A DNA stretch of 64,000 nucleotides from Gyrodactylus bullatarudis (lineage: Eukaryota > Platyhelminthes > Monogenea > Gyrodactylidea > Gyrodactylidae). Below are positions 1 to 39,215 of this stretch, in pieces (within the stretch, counting starts at the first letter, position 1; every line of letters starts with the position of its first letter). The DNA lies in NCBI GenBank assembly GCA_012064415.1, contig SSNU01000173.1, positions 206,770 through 270,769 on the forward strand, written 5' to 3'. The notes beneath the pieces are model-generated. The model was not told the origin of the DNA. It saw only the letters and a list, made by a program, of their open reading frames with translations, and made no database searches. The position numbers were made by a program, and so were the translations under genes.

Positions 1-12
1 CTTTCCTACTAG

Positions 13-1563
13 CAAACGATTAGTGTTAATAACAATAACAATGTCATCTCGAATATTCGAAACACTACGCCGACAATTGTACAGAACCAACGTTTCACTA
101 CCTCGACTGTTACTTCATCTCCCATCATGGCAACTGGGGGTAATACTATTATGACAAGTGGAATCCCAATAGCTAGATTTACCCCAGCCAACTCTGCCAC
201 CACTGTCATTCAACCATCTATAGCCCCTGTTTCCCAACGTTCTGTCATTCAGACTGGAATTATAAGTGCCAATAGCTCAGCTAAAATGCTCCTCTCTGCT
301 CCTCCACATTCCGGCACAGCATGTCGCCTCTTAGCTCCCAACACAGCAAACATTCGACCTATTGCTCAGAATCAAGTAAGTCAAACTAATCTTGTTTAAA
401 TTTCATTCGTTCCTTATACCTTATCCCCCCCATTTCAAGTATTCTTATGTATGTTTCACATTTAACCGGAAGGATTCTTTCTCTCTCTCTCTACATGTCA
501 CTATTTCTGCTCACTATTTCTACTCACTTTGGCCTGATCCTCATAATTCATATTGATATCATTTCTCTTTTTTTCATTACAGCCCATCCCTGTGACAGCC
601 AATCCATCCGCCAATGTCACCACCAATAGGCCTCAGTTAGTAGCCCCCAAGTCATCCACTGCTAACGGTATGTCAATTATGAATTATCATGGTGCCAAAA
701 TGATTACTGTCCCCCAGAATGAAACCCATGGAAATTCTCTTTCCACCAATGACCAGCCATTCTTTCCAACCTCAGTGGTTAAGAATAAAATGGAATCATG
801 TCTCTCAGAAAATGCTAGCAGCAATCTTGTAATAAGCGAAGATGCAGCTGCTTGTCTAGCTCATGCCCTGCATAGTTTTACTAAATCTCTATTGATTCGT
901 CTAAACATTGTTGTACAACACAGAACTGATAGGCTAATCGATGATCCACGATTAAAACAGGTTGATGCAGTGCGTGATCAAATCGGCTTTCTCCAGCGTC
1001 TAGATGAACATTTGATGAATCGTCAATCGGATCTTGAAAAAGAATTAATTTTAAAGGCAGCTAAATCTCGTTCTAAATTCGAAGATCCCGACCAGATCAA
1101 GGTTAGAGAAATGGCCAAGCGTCTAGCTAACGAGGACTACGAAAGAGAGAAACAACACCAAGCAAATCTCACGGCTCTTTCTGCCATTCAAGGCTATAAG
1201 AAGCGCAGATTAGATCAGACCAACAATAATAATAACCAAGATGGCAGTGATACCTCTAATCAGACACCTTCATCTGCATCTGCCCTGTTGGCTGTTAAGA
1301 AGAATGCTGCTGGCAATCTTGGCCCAAGGATGAGCATTGGATCTGTAAAGTCTCTTGCTCGTGATCCAACCAATTCTAGTAGCATCGATTCTACCCAATT
1401 CTCTTCAGCTAACACAACATCTTCTATGCAGAATATACGAACTCTCAGCTCTTCAGCTGCTCTTCGCACAAAGAAGGCCTGTCTCAAGGATCTTCAGTTT
1501 GTCCTTTCGAAGCATAGTGTATTATCCAAGAGTCGAACTTTATATAAATCTTATTGGCATTAA
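13..1563 (+). CDS. Taf4: TAF4, TFIID subunit 4, C-terminal two exons (5' end outside the window)
   Basis: TAF4 is a histone-fold subunit of the general transcription factor TFIID and acts in the nucleus with TAF12. Two exons are visible: 13-375 after the acceptor tttcctactag, and 583-1563 after ttttcattacag, joined in phase 0. The first is Ser/Thr/Asn-rich linker. The second carries the conserved C-terminal region: a histone-fold-like helix (ACLAHALHSFTKSLL), the stretch DDPRLKQVDAVRDQIGFL, then LKAAKSRSKFEDPDQIKVRE and ANLTALSAIQ. It ends with the family's terminal helix (LKDLQFVLSK through LYKSYWH) just before the stop, so the C-terminus is complete. The N-terminal TAFH part lies outside the window. 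Recognition is by motif memory, but the order and ending fit TAF4 well. Confidence 0.88.
376..582 (+). other. TAF4 intron
   Basis: Intron bounded by GTAAGT after CAA and by a strong pyrimidine tract ending in ttttttcattacag. It keeps phase 0. It contains a short CT microsatellite near 478-492 and nothing else recognisable. Confidence 0.8.
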
Positions 1564-2772
1564 CCTCATGTATTAATGCTTGTAATAATTATTCTAATTC
1601 CAACAGAGCTTTTAAGTGTATTTTTGTGATGAAATGATTTTTTTGTTTGTACAAATTTTCACATTACTACGATCATATTACAACTCCCCCTCCCTTTCAT
1701 AAAAACACTTTTTCAACCTCTACCACACCATTTATACATTTCATCTCAAGCCTTTTCTTCATTCCACTAAAAGTCCAACTAATTCGATTCTCTATTGAAA
1801 CCAGATTACTCCCCCACCCGCCTATATTCTCTATTTTATTATACTTATTATCAACCTTATTATTCTCTCTCCACTATTTTGAAATAATATTCACTCATAT
1901 CAATCTCCTATCTATCATTTTTGAATTTATTCTTCTTTTTCATACGCATCAAATTATATATATAGTATTTAGTCTAATTTTCATCTTTTTACATTCTCTG
2001 TCGATACAAAAATAACTGAAAATATTTACTCCCTACGAGTAAAAGTCATTCATTCCAGTTTATTTTACACTACACTATCAAAACCTTGTGAACCTTGGGT
2101 TAAAGATGAACCATATTTATTATTATATACTACAAATAAATGTACATAAAAATTGTATTTTGGATGAAAAAAAAATAATAAAAAAAAGTGTACAGATATT
2201 CAAATGATCAAAGAAATCACAAATATTTGGTTGGTTGTATAATATTTATGTATAAAAGTACCGATGAAAGTTGGGAAGATGAATTTTATAAAATCATATT
2301 CCTCGCCTAAATAAATAGAACGAGACTTTCATGTGTTGAATAAAAAATATTTTATAAAGACCAAAAAATCAAAGAAAACTTTCCGATTACTACATCTTAT
2401 ACATACAAAGAAGAAAAAATATCTGATAGCTGATTCTATATATTTAAAAAAAAAGATTGAAAAAGTCAATAATGATTCCATTGTGGATTGATACTTGAAT
2501 CTTTCACCAGGATATTGTTGTGCGAAATCTACTATTTAGTTATCAAATATGATTAAATAAATTTTCTTTATTATCATTTTAATTTTTCCTTAATATAGTA
2601 GTATCACCTCAAGTACTTACAAGAATATGTCTTTAGTCTTTTGAGACTTTTGGAAAAATTTATTGAATATGAAATTAACATAATTATCATTATAAATTAC
2701 AGTAAACTTTTACATACACATACTTAGAGTTGGAACAATAGTAATATTTATCTTCAATAATCAAATATTTAT
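1564..2772. other. TAF4 3' region and intergenic space, G-poor
   Basis: No gene is supported. From about 1640 to 2010 the plus strand is strongly depleted in G and rich in C and T, so long spurious ORFs appear there. AATAAA-like signals occur near 2136-2141 and 2309-2314, so this may be the TAF4 3' UTR. The rest is AT-rich with no recognisable repeat. Confidence 0.5.
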
Positions 2773-31363
<28,591 letters not shown>

Positions 31364-31847
31364 TGCCCCTTCATAATACATGGAATGAACACTGCAAAAG
31401 TCTATTGTTACAGATTTTAAAATTCTTTCAAAGTATTTTATAAATTTAAATCCAAATCATTGCTTTACATTTTTGAAACTTTGCAAAAATCCCAATAGAA
31501 TTCGTTTCTTAATTGCTAATTGAGAAGATCTAGGAAAATTATTTCTATTTTTTCAAAGTTTATATTCAAGAATATCATCATCATCATTATTAGTATTCAA
31601 CTTTCTCTCTGAGTTCAACATTACAAAATGCACGAATTTGAGTTAGATTACATTCTCTAAAAGAGGGAGGAGGTTAATTTAAAACAAAATCATCCACAGC
31701 GTTTAATAACCGGAGGTGTGTGCAATAACAAGGGAGATTATTCCTTCTTTCTCTTAAAGGGGGAACAGATTGTGTCTTCATTGTGGAAGTCGACATACTT
31801 CATGTCGTTAGATAGGCCAGAGTGAAGTGAATCCTGAGGCAATGTCT

Positions 31848-32765
31848 TTAGAGAATCAATTCTAAAGGGGGGGGGGAACATTTATTAACCTCAACCATAC
31901 ATAAGATGGATTTAAAAGTAAGAGAAACTAACTTGGTGCCACCTTGGAGTGTATCTTCGTCTTCCTCGACAACTGGCACAGATTCGAAGACAAACTCGGA
32001 ACAATTATCAACAAGATCATCCTTACACTCCGACAATTCATCAGATATGGAGAAAGAGAATTCGGTTGATGTTCCACTGATGCTCGAACGACTAGAAAGA
32101 CCTTGGGAAAAGTCCTTATCCATGTAGTTATGCAAGTGCCGACGCCATCGTTTCACTTGGCCGTCCCATGCTCTACGTGACATTTTCAAAAATTTATTAG
32201 GCGTCTTGGGGTGGTATTGCTCACGAACTGGCTTGGGTATTTCAAAAATGTACTTGGCATAGATATCAGATATTTTTGAAAGATCAATATCTTTCTGACG
32301 TCTTCTGAGTTCATCCACTTTTTTCTCTGTGTTTTCGTCACTCTTCTCTTTGCGCTGTAACTTCTTCTCATAATTGGACAGGTCTTTACGCTCTTCATCG
32401 CATAGAATGCTTAAATTGAACCAATCCTTTTGCTTATATAGTTCATAGCGTTCCTTGGCTCGACGTATTTCGATTGTGGGATCAAAATCCTTGTGATAAT
32501 TTCTTATCCAACCAGGACCGATTGTTATATCTGAAGTGCTTTTACGTTTGCTGCCTGCCTTGGGAAGGGGGAAATTTTCCTTGTCACTAGGATCGAAATT
32601 TAATCTGCAAAATTCATTAAATAGATAATTACGTATCTGTACACCTCGCCTTCTTGTGAGGTCGGTTATTTTTAATGGGCAATGATTTTCGACTTCTAAG
32701 CTGCTGAACTGGTTGGTCAGATTTGGCTTGAGGCATATGATTGGATTTTCGGTAGCACTTGTCAC
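31848..32765 (-). CDS. Slbp: SLBP, histone mRNA stem-loop-binding protein
   Basis: SLBP binds the 3' hairpin of replication-dependent histone mRNAs and directs their processing and translation. The 305-codon frame contains the RNA-binding domain at residues about 155-225: LRRRQKDIDLSKISDIYAKY, EIPKPVR, the diagnostic HPKTPNKFLKMSRRAWD and VKRWRRHLHNY. The TPNK threonine that is phosphorylated in SLBPs is present. An acidic Ser-rich C-terminal region follows. The last 25 or so codons run through a G/C homopolymer (31866-31875 on plus), so the C-terminus could instead be formed by splicing or contain a length error. The start is the first ATG, 165 bp from the divergent TANGO6 start. Confidence 0.9.
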   Translation of the reverse strand: MTSATENPIICLKPNLTNQFSSLEVENHCPLKITDLTRRRGVQIRNYLFNEFCRLNFDPSDKENFPLPKAGSKRKSTSDITIGPGWIRNYHKDFDPTIEIRRAKERYELYKQKDWFNLSILCDEERKDLSNYEKKLQRKEKSDENTEKKVDELRRRQKDIDLSKISDIYAKYIFEIPKPVREQYHPKTPNKFLKMSRRAWDGQVKRWRRHLHNYMDKDFSQGLSSRSSISGTSTEFSFSISDELSECKDDLVDNCSEFVFESVPVVEEDEDTLQGGTKLVSLTFKSILCMVEVNKCSPPPLELIL

Positions 32766-32930
32766 TTTAACTTACCGGCATTTACAGTTCAATAATTTGC
32801 TCGTACTATAACAAATTTTTGAGAAGATGAGATATGTGGTTGTTTTAAAATTATAATTCTTCAATAAATTCGGTGTTGAATTCAGAATTCCCTCAATAAT
32901 TAAGTTCAATCTAAGACGTGAAAGCCTTTC
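32766..32930. promoter_or_regulatory. Divergent promoter region, SLBP and TANGO6
   Basis: The start codons of SLBP (-) and TANGO6 (+) are 165 bp apart, so both promoters and 5' UTRs must share this space unless an upstream non-coding exon exists. It is AT-rich without a clear TATA box or initiator that I can assign. Confidence 0.45.
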
Positions 32931-35900
32931 ATGAGTTCGAAATCTCAAGAACTAATAAATACTCTCTACCTGAACCAGTACGAGAAAACTAAAGATTTAA
33001 ATTTGGCATTTAAAAACAAAATAGAAGCATTTGTAAGTGAATTTCCAGAGTTGAAAGTCGATCTCGATTCCCTTCACACTCATGAAGGTTACCTTATTTG
33101 TCTTTTAAAATTGTTTTCAATCATTTCCACCGACGCAGATGATATTTACCAACCCAGCACATTGAGCAAGATTGAAGAATCCTTTCAGATTTTCATCTAC
33201 TTTGGAGTTTATCCATGTCTCGAAGAGAGATTGTCCTCTTCGCTCAATTTCAGAACTGGAACTGATGAACAACTCGTCCCTGATGTTTCTCGCAACGTGG
33301 AGTTTAAGAAAACCTTCCTCACCAAGGTATCTATTCAATCAATAATAATTTCTAGCTCATTCTTGGCTTTATTCCTCTATATCTTAAACTGGTGGATATT
33401 CGGAGAAGCTTATTCGAAAAGTATTCATTCGAGATTATCATTTCTCTGCTACAATTATCCAACTATTCAAGGGATATTGTCTATTTGAAACAGCTTACAA
33501 AGTTTTTGAACGAAATTCCCCGTCATGTCGCGTTTAGAGACCTTCTCATGGCTCAAGGCATCGGAAGTAATGTCAGGAATAGCCCTAGATGGCTTCCCTT
33601 GAAAGCAGGCAAGTATTTGTCTGTCCTTTTAATCGGAAAGTCATCGTATAGTCCCATTTTATCCTTACTTGTCAGTGTTTGTCAATTGACTTGCAACAAT
33701 GAATTTGAGCCGAATCAAAAAAGTGAAACCTTCTCAGTGGACAAGAAAAAGTTTAAAAAAGTTTCAAGAATTCTAGCAGAAATCATCCTCCACCTCCCCA
33801 CTTCATTAAAGCCAAAAGAACTTTCATTAGAAGCATTTAAAACAAGTTATCTTCAATATTTATCCTCAGATTTATCAACTATTGTCGCAAGAAAGAACAA
33901 AATCTGTAATATACCAGTTCCAATCCAGGATTTTGAGTCTCTAGTCATTAGTTTCTATCTGGATTTATGCGCCAAATCAATTGAAATGCACGGAGCCTTT
34001 GGAAGAGACCTCTTTCTTGGCCAAATATTACCTAAAACCTTATCAATTTGTAATAATCTTGCACAGCCAGAGTCCTTACCATCAGACATCACGTTTATTG
34101 GCCAGGAATTGTATCCGGAACTTAGAATATTTCATGATTTATCTTTTAAAAAGCTCAATGATACCTTAGTTGATTGCATCCTTACTTTGTGGTTGGTTCT
34201 GCTCACAGAAATTAGGAAGCAAACCATCCTTGGCACTACTCGTGATATTCAAAAACATCTTCAGAGTCTTCAATGTCTGATTGAAGATATTTTTAAAATC
34301 ATTCTTACCTCATTCGACTGCATTGAGAAAAGGAATCAGTTCATTCTGAGACTTCTCACAATTCCCGAGGAAGGTTTCCATCTAACCCTATTTACAAACC
34401 TCACATTTCTACCCAATTGGAAGATTATCGATATTGACGAGTCTTGTCAACATGAAAAAACAATTCTCAAATTCAATGTCCATCTTACCGCAAGTCCAGA
34501 CCAAGTCAGGGATAAATCAACCTTTATTTATAATGAATACTATCCAATGTTTGTGGATCTCTTGAAGAGTCTTGTTATACAGAAAAATGTCCAAGAACTT
34601 AATAACGACAACTTTGATCAACTCCTCCGGGTCTGTGAAGATGAAATGCTAGAAGATCTATCTTTGGATCAGTTACCTAGTTATTTTTTGATTCATCTAC
34701 TTGAAAGTATCACTAGAAAATTGATGGATAGATTGGATCAAGATCAAGTATCCATCTCTCCCATTTCACGTCAAGAGGAATTTACAAATGACCTGGCCAA
34801 AATGAGTTACTTTGCTGTATTGCTCATTGAAAGTTTTGAAATTCAAATTATATGGCCGAAAAATTCCAAGTCTATCATAACGTTTTTCAGGGTATGTTCT
34901 TCCTCCTATTTCTCTTTGCATTTTAAATTTGATGATAATCTTTTTATTTTCAGAATAATCTAGATAGAATTTTATCCTGGATGACTGACGAGAAGCCAAT
35001 GGAAGACGATAACATGATATCAGAGTTATTCAAAAAGAATTTAACCCTCACACTAAGCCTACTATCCCAGTTTATACATTTTATTGAGAATGTAAAAGAT
35101 GTTAGAAAGACGATTGCTCTGAAGGATCAACTGGAAAGTCTCTTGCCTGTCCTAGATGAAATTTCAGTCAATCTCAATACTTGCATATTAGACCAGGAGT
35201 TGATTTCAGCACAATCTGCCATCATCAGTCATATAAGAATAAGTATTACTACCCGGGGAGCTCTTAAACTTGATGATTTACAAGAAATTTTCGAGAAAAC
35301 TCTCAAAGTTGACGAAGAAGAAAAGCTAAAGACTTCCAAGTATGTTTTAAATTTTATCTGAGCCAATTAAAAACTAGTTGTAAAATTTAATTCATTCAAA
35401 AATTACTCTATAATGTTAATTGGCTGTGCCAATCAAAAATGACCATACATTTTAACTCTAAATTCTCTATAGAAATTTGATTCAAGAATTAGACAAAGAG
35501 TTCAACAACTCCCATGTAACAAGTGAACCTCTCCAAGTGGAAGCAATGACTACTAAATTGAAAGAAGCCTACTCTCTTCTTGATGATCCAATGATTCCGG
35601 TACAGGGTCATGGTCTTATCTCCTTATGTCGTTTGATAGAATCCAACTCAGAAACTATTCATGGCTTCGAGGAAACCATTTTCAAAGTAGGTCTTGTAGA
35701 AATTTTCCTGATAAATGCTTAAAATACTTTTGAATCTCGATCGAGAATAAAAGAGAGAGCTTAATTTTAAATACATTCCGGCCCAGATTAAATTTTGGCA
35801 AGAAGAAACTCATTACAAGAATTGCATGAATCCAAATCCAAGCTAAGTTTGATTCGTTTAAACTTGAGTCTGCATGAGAAATATCTTGATACAAACGACG

Positions 35901-36620
35901 ACTCAAGTTTAAACGAGTTACAATCCGAATGAATCATATTTCAAATTTCAGAAACTAGTTGAAATGCTGATCAAATACGACGATACCTACATTTATCTCA
36001 ATGCAATACGTTGTCTAACTAGTCTCGGCTCAAAATATACCCAACGTCTACTTCCTCTCCTCTGTCGCCTGTTCCTTGGAGACGGAGAGAGAAGCAAGTT
36101 AAACTTTCGTCTAACAATTGGCGAGACAATTGTGAAAATTGCAAAAAATCTTGGAGATTTATCTCCAAAATATCGAGACTTGCTAGTTGCAACCATGACT
36201 AAGGTAGCCAATAGTGACGAGGAACTCTTACGGTGTGCAGCCCTTTCCAATCTGGCCGAATTATGTCCCAACTTACGTCATTCATTTAACGCTATAGAAA
36301 CGGAGATTATTTGTCTAATAGAATTCCATCTAAAATCAGATCGTAGTACCAACGTTCGACAAGCAGCTGTATTCCTAACATCCCAAGTAATTGGAGCATC
36401 AGATATTGACTCCAAACTGCCTTATTGGCTCTCACAATCTTGTCTAAGGGATCTCAATAGGCTAATTAATGACCGTGCCATTATGGAGAAGGACGAGCAA
36501 GTAAAAACTAGCCTACTCCAACTTCTGCATGTCTTTAACCAAAAAACCAAACTAAGCTTATTCGACACAAAAGTTGAACTAAAGAAAGAAATTAATATAC
36601 TTAAAAACTTTTTACCGTAA
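32931..36620 (+). CDS. Tango6: TANGO6 (Rtp1/TMCO7 family)
   Basis: TANGO6 is an ARM/HEAT-repeat protein first found as needed for secretion and Golgi organisation; the yeast relative Rtp1 assists nuclear import of RNA polymerase II. Five exons join in frame: 32931-33326, 33356-34891, 34954-35339, 35473-35686, 35952-36620, total 1066 codons, close to the human length of about 1090. The C-terminal part is diagnostic: DDTYIYLNAIRCLTSL, LGDLSPKYRDLL, LLRCAALSNLAELCPNLRHS, NVRQAAVFL and a C-terminal basic helix. Intron lengths are 29, 62, 133 and 265 nt. The first, 33327-33355, is unusually short and is needed to keep the frame. The alternative is a frameshift or a sequence error. Confidence 0.88.
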
Positions 36621-37425
36621 CCAGAGTTTTTCTTCATTTTGATCTGAATAAAAACAACTGACTACTGTATAGAATTTGGCGCTAATCAATCTTTTGAATA
36701 GGGCTCTTGTTTTCATTTTTCATTCAAGTTCAGTAATATGAATAAAATTACCTTCAACAAGCACTAATTGACATGAGTTAAATTCTTGATGGAGTACAAT
36801 GTATTCTTTCTTTAACTTATTGCATGATCAATTCTCTGGCGCTCATTGGTGTGAGAACAACAATTGATCATAAATATTTTTTTGTATTTAAATATTATTT
36901 CTACTTTCTTTTTAGAATACATCATCCTTCTTTGTAAAACTTTCTATCGAATATTTTTAGGACATGCTAAGATTTTGAGTACAGAATTAAAGCTTCATCA
37001 GATGAAAAACCTTTCGTCCTATTCCTTAATCCAGCATGATCCTGAAAATATCCCGTCAAATTAGTTCACACTGATTTTAAATCTGTTTTTAGTGATGAAA
37101 TTCAAAGATTGACTTCCCACTTTTTCAATCACAGAACAGCACCAGGGTTCGTTTCGAAAACTTGGATTATGCAAGCTTACTTTTCAGTCATACTGCATAA
37201 ATAATGGTACGTTTTTTCTCTTTAAATCATTATCTTCTCTTGAGAACATCCCTCGATAATATACATTTATTATTTCTGAACAACTACGCCAAAAGAGTAA
37301 AATTTTACATCAAATATGCTAGAAGTGTAAAAGGTAAAGACGCAAATTGATTATAAAAAGTTTATTAATTCATTTCGAGGATATTCTTTTCCTGAGATGA
37401 GATCTGTACTTTACTCTGTACTGTA
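36621..37425. other. TANGO6 downstream and intergenic region
   Basis: AATAAA at 36647-36652 is a likely polyadenylation signal of TANGO6. Frames at 36864-37064 do not look like protein. The remaining sequence is AT-rich with nothing I recognise. Confidence 0.45.
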
Positions 37426-38685
37426 TCAATTATAATTGATGAAACCAGCAAATATGAATCTGCAATCATTCAAGATGTCTGACTTTAACAGACTATACTG
37501 AAAACCGAAAAGGTTGGTAAGAACAATGTCCCCAGTTTTATTAACATGATTGGCTGATTCTTTATAGGGTGCTGTTTTAATCTCACGAATGTTTGAACTG
37601 AACAGGTTGCCCTCAACATTCTCGGCGCATTGTTTAACCTTTCCCTTATTCGTTATCAACTCCATGTAATCAATCATAAAGCTATGATGCAGTGTAAAAT
37701 CTGTAATATACTCTGCCTTTTCCAACTCAAGTGTACTCTTGGTTCCCGAGAAATTATTCTTAAAGCTAAAAGTTTCTTTCGTCTTCATATGTCTGTAGGT
37801 TGTCTCAAAGCCGTTTATTGTCGGTCGATCTTGAAACTTTGCTACAACCAAAAATTCAATTTTCTCTAAATGCCAATACGCAGGACAGTCTGAGGGGAGG
37901 GTTGACTGTTCTGTCTTTATCCTTGGATATGAATCTTTTGGATGAATACCAAACTCTTCCGAGTATATGAACAACTTGGTGGGTATTCCATAAAAAATAT
38001 TTGATTTTTTTTCTGAACGCTCTTTAAGTATTTTCTGTACAAAATCTAACATTTGTTTCACCACCACGGGCTCACTGATAATGGATCCGATAAACTTTTT
38101 ATATTCACTCCAATAACTTTCGTAAATCAGAGGATTTCCTTTTGAATCATAAAACAATAGTGCCTTTTCCTTGATAATGGTCTTTAATTCTTCCTCATCG
38201 AGGCTTCGATAAATCTGGGCATACCTCTTTGGCCTGTTGGCCAGTGCTCTTATCAGGATAGAATGAAGCTTTTTATTTTCCACCACCCAGAGCTTTCTGA
38301 ATGTTTCCACAGTCAACTCGACCATATTCGTTATTTCTGCAATCTTTTCAATAAGATCATCAATTGAATCATCCAAGAGTAGCAATTCTAGACCCTTGAA
38401 CGCATCATACAACTCCGACTCGTCAAATAATGGCTCTTCATCATAGAAAACCTTGATGATTTTCTCCATCATACCGGAATCAATCTCGTTGATTTCAATA
38501 TTCTCCAAGTCATCCGTCATACTCAGACGAGAGCGGATGAACTCAGACCTGGAAGAGAATAATTCCTTGTAGGCTAGAAAACTCTTTGCGTTGCAGATTA
38601 TTTCCAGGTCAAAGTCCCTCATTTCGTCACGTCTCAGTCGGAATTCATCTAAATCGAGTTTCTTCTTCTTCTCTTCAACCATCAA
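37426..38685 (-). CDS. BTB/POZ plus jacalin-like domain protein, copy 1
   Basis: Intronless, 419 residues. Residues about 25-115 look like a divergent BTB domain (FDLEIICNAKSFLAYKELFS, SRSEFIRSRL, then IIKVFYDEEP), followed by a BACK-like helical part (ETFRKLWVVENKKLHSILI, ALANRPKRYAQIYRSL). Residues about 270-390 resemble a jacalin-like beta-prism domain (WHLEKIEFLV, TKSTLELEKAEYITDF and LITNKGK), followed by a C-terminal block IVLTNLFGFQYSLL. BTB proteins often act as dimers or cullin-3 adaptors and jacalin-like domains often bind glycans, but I infer neither function here. It is a diverged paralogue of the gene at 39216-40478, sharing FYGIP and FIFAGFIN near the end. Confidence 0.75.
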   Translation of the reverse strand: MMVEEKKKKLDLDEFRLRRDEMRDFDLEIICNAKSFLAYKELFSSRSEFIRSRLSMTDDLENIEINEIDSGMMEKIIKVFYDEEPLFDESELYDAFKGLELLLLDDSIDDLIEKIAEITNMVELTVETFRKLWVVENKKLHSILIRALANRPKRYAQIYRSLDEEELKTIIKEKALLFYDSKGNPLIYESYWSEYKKFIGSIISEPVVVKQMLDFVQKILKERSEKKSNIFYGIPTKLFIYSEEFGIHPKDSYPRIKTEQSTLPSDCPAYWHLEKIEFLVVAKFQDRPTINGFETTYRHMKTKETFSFKNNFSGTKSTLELEKAEYITDFTLHHSFMIDYMELITNKGKVKQCAENVEGNLFSSNIREIKTAPYKESANHVNKTGDIVLTNLFGFQYSLLKSDILNDCRFIFAGFINYN

Positions 38686-39215
38686 AGATAACTTTTATTT
38701 GAAAGTTTTCTACCATGAATTATTCAAACTAAATTTTTCATGGCTAAATGAAAATAGTTTCTTGTTTATTCGTAACTATTTCAATTTCTCTAAAATCCCT
38801 TTTGTTTACGACAAAAATATATTTTTAAAGCATGCATCTACTATAAAGTAATGCTCAAATAATAATAACTTGTTTTTGAATGTCCTTTCCAGATACACAC
38901 TGTAAGCAATTGAAGCATTTTAGAGATCAGAAAAATACATTTTGTTTTGCATCATAACTACTATTATAATAATAGCAACCCTTGGTGAGTATTTCACATT
39001 AAAACTAATCATTAAACATGAATCTCAAGGCATTTACAATGTTTAATCAATACAAGAGCTCATCGATTATGAAAACAAACTCTGTCATCTTCTAAGCCCT
39101 GTAGATAGAGCAAAAAAACGCTTTGATTCTGATGAAATAAAGAAATACTCTTTAGCCATTCCCACAAATTAAGTACATCTCTTTAGATTTTAATCAAGTA
39201 ATTTATTTCAATCCC
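38686..39215. other. Space between the two BTB-jacalin-like genes
   Basis: About 530 bp, AT-rich, no repeat recognised. It should hold the promoter of copy 1 and the terminator of copy 2. A frame at 38591-38851 on the plus strand is a shadow. Confidence 0.4.

Noticed and set aside
1647..2015. 122-codon open frame on the plus strand
   Set aside because: It lies in a pyrimidine-rich, G-poor stretch; residues are Phe/Leu/Ser/His repeats without domain pattern, and it follows the TAF4 stop.
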